In this document: positions 61,847 to 64,000 of the stretch, piece by piece
Numbering within the stretch: position 1 is the stretch's first letter
Layout of the letters: the number at the start of each line of letters is the position of its first letter
Source of the DNA: Paracoccaceae bacterium
GTDB lineage: Bacteria; Pseudomonadota; Alphaproteobacteria; Rhodobacterales; Rhodobacteraceae
Reading direction: 5' to 3'
Length of the DNA: 64,000 nucleotides
NCBI GenBank assembly: GCA_028284705.1
Contig: JANQRE010000020.1
Location: 1-64,000 of the forward strand
Notes under the pieces: generated by a model
Told to the model about the DNA's origin: nothing
The model's input: the letters and a program-made list of their open reading frames with translations, nothing else
The model's database searches: none
Translations under genes and position numbers: made by a program

Positions 61847-63438
61847 TGGATGTTGCAGGCTATATCTGGCTGGGCATCCTGGCAGTGTTCCAAGGTCCGG
61901 AACTTTCCTTTCTTGGCTTTAGTTTGCCTGCGACGCCGGTCATGGTGCTCTGCGGGTTTCTGCTCGGGATCATGGTGGGCGCAACACCCGGTCTTGCCGG
62001 ACCCATGGCGATGGCGATCTCCCTGCCGATCCTCATCTCCAGCTTCGGATACAACCCGGACGCGCTTCTTCCGGTCATGGGTTTTCTCATCGGCGTCATG
62101 AAGGGCTCGACCATCGGCGGCGCAGTCCCGGCGATCCTGTTCAACACGCCGGGCACGCCCGATGCCTACATGACCACCTTGGATGGCTACCCGATGACGA
62201 GGCGGGGCAAGGCCAGAAAGGCGCTTCGGGTCGCACATTTTTCCTCGGCCAGTGGCGATACGTTTTCTGATGTCGTGCTGATCCTCTGCGCACCCTTTCT
62301 GGCCGTTTTAGTTGAGGCCTATCTCGATCTACCTGAGAAAACGGCCCTTCTGATCCTGTCTCTGGCGTTCATTGCCGCCGTCATCGGGGGGTCGATTGGC
62401 AAGGGCCTGATTGCCACCGGTCTCGGCCTCCTTGCTGCCTATGTTGGAACCGGCGATGATTTCTATCCCCGCCTGAGCATGGGCACGCAGGAACTGGCGC
62501 AAGGGTTTCCCATCACAACTGCCGTATTGGGCGTTCTGATTCTCGGCGAAGTCTTCAAGGGCATCGAGGATTCCTTGCGCCATGCGACATCGCCCGGGGC
62601 GTTGCAGGAGGTGCGGGAGGAGGGGGACCAGTCGCTGCGCGCGACCGATATCCGCCGAATCCTTCCATTTATCGGGCGCTCCGCCGTCATTGGCACGGCC
62701 ATCGGTGCTTTGCCCGGCGTCGGCTCAACGCTGGCCGCGACCCTTGGCTATACCGTTGGCCGCAACCGGCATGCGCGCCGAAAAGCACCTGATCACAAGG
62801 ATTTCGGCGAAGGCGCGATGGAGGGGATCGCCTCCACCGAGGCCGCAAATTCCTCGGTCTCAGGCGCAAACCTCATCCCGGTCCTCTCGCTGGGTATTCC
62901 CGGAAACGCGGCTGCGGTGTTCCTGATCCTTGCTGCTGAGAGCATCGGTGGGTTCAACCCCGGGCCTACAGTGTTCAAGTTCACAACCGACAGCGTGAAC
63001 CCCGAACTGGTTGTGGCCTTTGGCCTTTTCACAACGATGTTCATCGCCAATGCGCTAAACTGGACGGTGGGTGGCGTTTTCATGCGCACGATGAGTGTCA
63101 TGATCCGCATCCCCAAACATATCCTGCTGCCTTGCGTTTTGCTGCTGACGCTCACGGCAATCTATGTGCAGGAAACCCGACTTGTCGCGATTTGGTTCGC
63201 CATCGGGTTTGGTGTGCTTGGATACCTGATGCGGCGCACCGGTATATCGCCACTGCCCTTTGTGATCGCCTTCATTCTGGGTGGAAAGCTGGAGGAGACA
63301 GCGCGGCAAGCCTTTGCGGCCACCGGTGGTGATCCGTTCTTCCTTTTCTCCAGCCCGGTCGCTCTTTTGCTGATGGCGCTGACGCTGGTGGTCATCCTGA
63401 CCTCTCTGCGTCCCAAGAAGGAACCAGCCAGCCCATGA
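61846..63438 (+). CDS. tctA: Tripartite tricarboxylate transporter large membrane subunit
   Basis: A 530-residue membrane protein with about 12 hydrophobic segments. The TctA signature PAILFNTPGTPDAYMTTLDG is followed by YPMTRRGKARKALRVAHFSS, and IPVLSLGIPGNAAAVFLIL is the second conserved glycine-rich motif. It forms the channel for solute driven by a cation gradient. The stop overlaps the next sulfatase start by four bases. Confidence 0.94.
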   Translation: MDVAGYIWLGILAVFQGPELSFLGFSLPATPVMVLCGFLLGIMVGATPGLAGPMAMAISLPILISSFGYNPDALLPVMGFLIGVMKGSTIGGAVPAILFNTPGTPDAYMTTLDGYPMTRRGKARKALRVAHFSSASGDTFSDVVLILCAPFLAVLVEAYLDLPEKTALLILSLAFIAAVIGGSIGKGLIATGLGLLAAYVGTGDDFYPRLSMGTQELAQGFPITTAVLGVLILGEVFKGIEDSLRHATSPGALQEVREEGDQSLRATDIRRILPFIGRSAVIGTAIGALPGVGSTLAATLGYTVGRNRHARRKAPDHKDFGEGAMEGIASTEAANSSVSGANLIPVLSLGIPGNAAAVFLILAAESIGGFNPGPTVFKFTTDSVNPELVVAFGLFTTMFIANALNWTVGGVFMRTMSVMIRIPKHILLPCVLLLTLTAIYVQETRLVAIWFAIGFGVLGYLMRRTGISPLPFVIAFILGGKLEETARQAFAATGGDPFFLFSSPVALLLMALTLVVILTSLRPKKEPASP

Positions 63439-64000
63439 AACGCCCCAATATTCTGTTGATTTCTGCTGACCAGCATCGCGCCGATTGCTTCGGTTTTGAG
63501 GGGCGCAAGATCAAGACACCGCATCTGGATCAGCTGGCCGCTGACGGCACGCGGTTTTCCAATTGCATTACGCCGACGGTGGTCTGTCAGCCCGCGCGCG
63601 CTTCAATCCTGACAGGCCAGCTTTGCAGGACGCATGGCGTGCATGACAACGGGATCGATCTCGATCCGGGGATCGGTGCCAAAGGGTTTGCAGGGTCCCT
63701 CGCGGCTGCGGGGTATGACACGGCCTATTTCGGCAAAGCTCATTTCTCAACCTTTCACACCTTCGCGCCAACCGGCACACCGGAATGTTTGCGCTCATCT
63801 GCCTCCTATCCCGACGACTGGTATGGGCCTTACATGGGCTTTGACCATGTCGAGTTGATGCTCGTGGGTCACAATTGGTTCCTGCCGGAAAAGCCTCCGG
63901 CCGGTCAGCACTATGAGCGTTGGTTTTATGCCGATGGCCGTGGGGATGAGAAAAACGATCTCTACAACGAGAACGCCGGCGATACGCGTGGTGCGGCGCA
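63435..64000 (+). CDS. Sulfatase (type I, Cys-type), 5' part
   Basis: The first 188 codons of a sulfatase that continues past the window. The formylglycine site is C51-Q-P-A-R55 in VVCQPARASILTGQ, and ISADQHRADCFGFEG carries the metal-binding Asp. ATG 63435 overlaps the tctA stop (ATGA), so the enzyme is made together with the transporter. There is no signal peptide, so the substrate should be imported intact and desulfated inside the cell. It resembles the sulfatase at 52.7 kb in its DQHRAD and GFDHVEL segments, suggesting related substrates. Confidence 0.9.
   Translation, partial: MKRPNILLISADQHRADCFGFEGRKIKTPHLDQLAADGTRFSNCITPTVVCQPARASILTGQLCRTHGVHDNGIDLDPGIGAKGFAGSLAAAGYDTAYFGKAHFSTFHTFAPTGTPECLRSSASYPDDWYGPYMGFDHVELMLVGHNWFLPEKPPAGQHYERWFYADGRGDEKNDLYNENAGDTRGAA

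Noticed and set aside
1-64000. CRISPR arrays, rRNA genes and prophage genes
   Set aside because: I looked for regularly spaced repeats, rRNA landmarks and phage structural genes and saw none.

Overview
The window looks like a piece of a roseobacter-type alphaproteobacterial chromosome (Rhodobacterales). The general amino-acid ABC transporter aapJQMP, the rpmH-rnpA-yidD group near yidC, engB and argB, the GC-rich coding style, and the many ABC, TRAP and tricarboxylate (TTT) uptake systems all fit that group. No species can be named from the sequence alone.

Bases 1-20,450 are ordinary backbone. They hold the end of aapJ and then aapQ, aapM and aapP with a clear terminator. Next come minus-strand housekeeping genes: a SixA-like phosphatase, a ferredoxin-like protein, a sterol desaturase family protein, argB, engB, a MOSC protein, yidC, an EAL phosphodiesterase and ttcA. 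The rpmH-rnpA-yidD group follows, then a TVP38 membrane protein with its flavin oxidoreductase, a histidine kinase, a pair of related small membrane proteins, and a tRNA-Arg(ACG) gene.

Bases 20,406-48,547 form an apparent genomic island of about 28 kb. The last 45 bases of tRNA-Arg plus one more base are repeated exactly at 48,502-48,547, beside a tyrosine-recombinase gene that has lost its catalytic half. At the left end are a multiply broken IS110-family transposase and the tail of a lost tctA gene. The centre (22.2-38.6 kb) is a compact catabolic system: a sugar-type ABC importer, a sulfatase, three SDR dehydrogenases, a zinc alcohol dehydrogenase, a MetE-like zinc methyltransferase-fold protein, a family III CoA-transferase, an enoyl-CoA hydratase, a 3-hydroxyacyl-CoA dehydrogenase, a metallo-beta-lactamase-fold hydrolase, and a solute-binding-protein homologue with no signal peptide. 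A LacI-type regulator sits in the middle, and near-identical palindromes lie upstream of all three operons, so this looks like one local regulon. The right part of the island (39.5-47.4 kb) is a surface-sugar cluster. It encodes CDP-glucose synthesis and dehydration, an epimerase, C-methyltransferases, a reductase/epimerase, a CmcI-like methyltransferase and a family 2 glycosyltransferase, and probably makes and transfers a branched 6-deoxysugar.

Bases 48,548-64,000 hold a second group of sulfate-ester genes. A LysR regulator leads into a TAXI-TRAP transporter and a sulfatase. A TetR regulator is divergent from two SDR genes and a membrane protein. A metallo-beta-lactamase-fold hydrolase, a sulfatase and a MarR regulator are divergent from a TTT transporter (tctCBA), which is followed by another sulfatase that runs off the end. 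The window therefore holds four Cys-type sulfatases, each translationally coupled to a transporter, dehydrogenase, hydrolase or regulator gene, and no visible formylglycine-generating enzyme. In all four transport operons a strong hairpin lies just after the solute-binding-protein gene.
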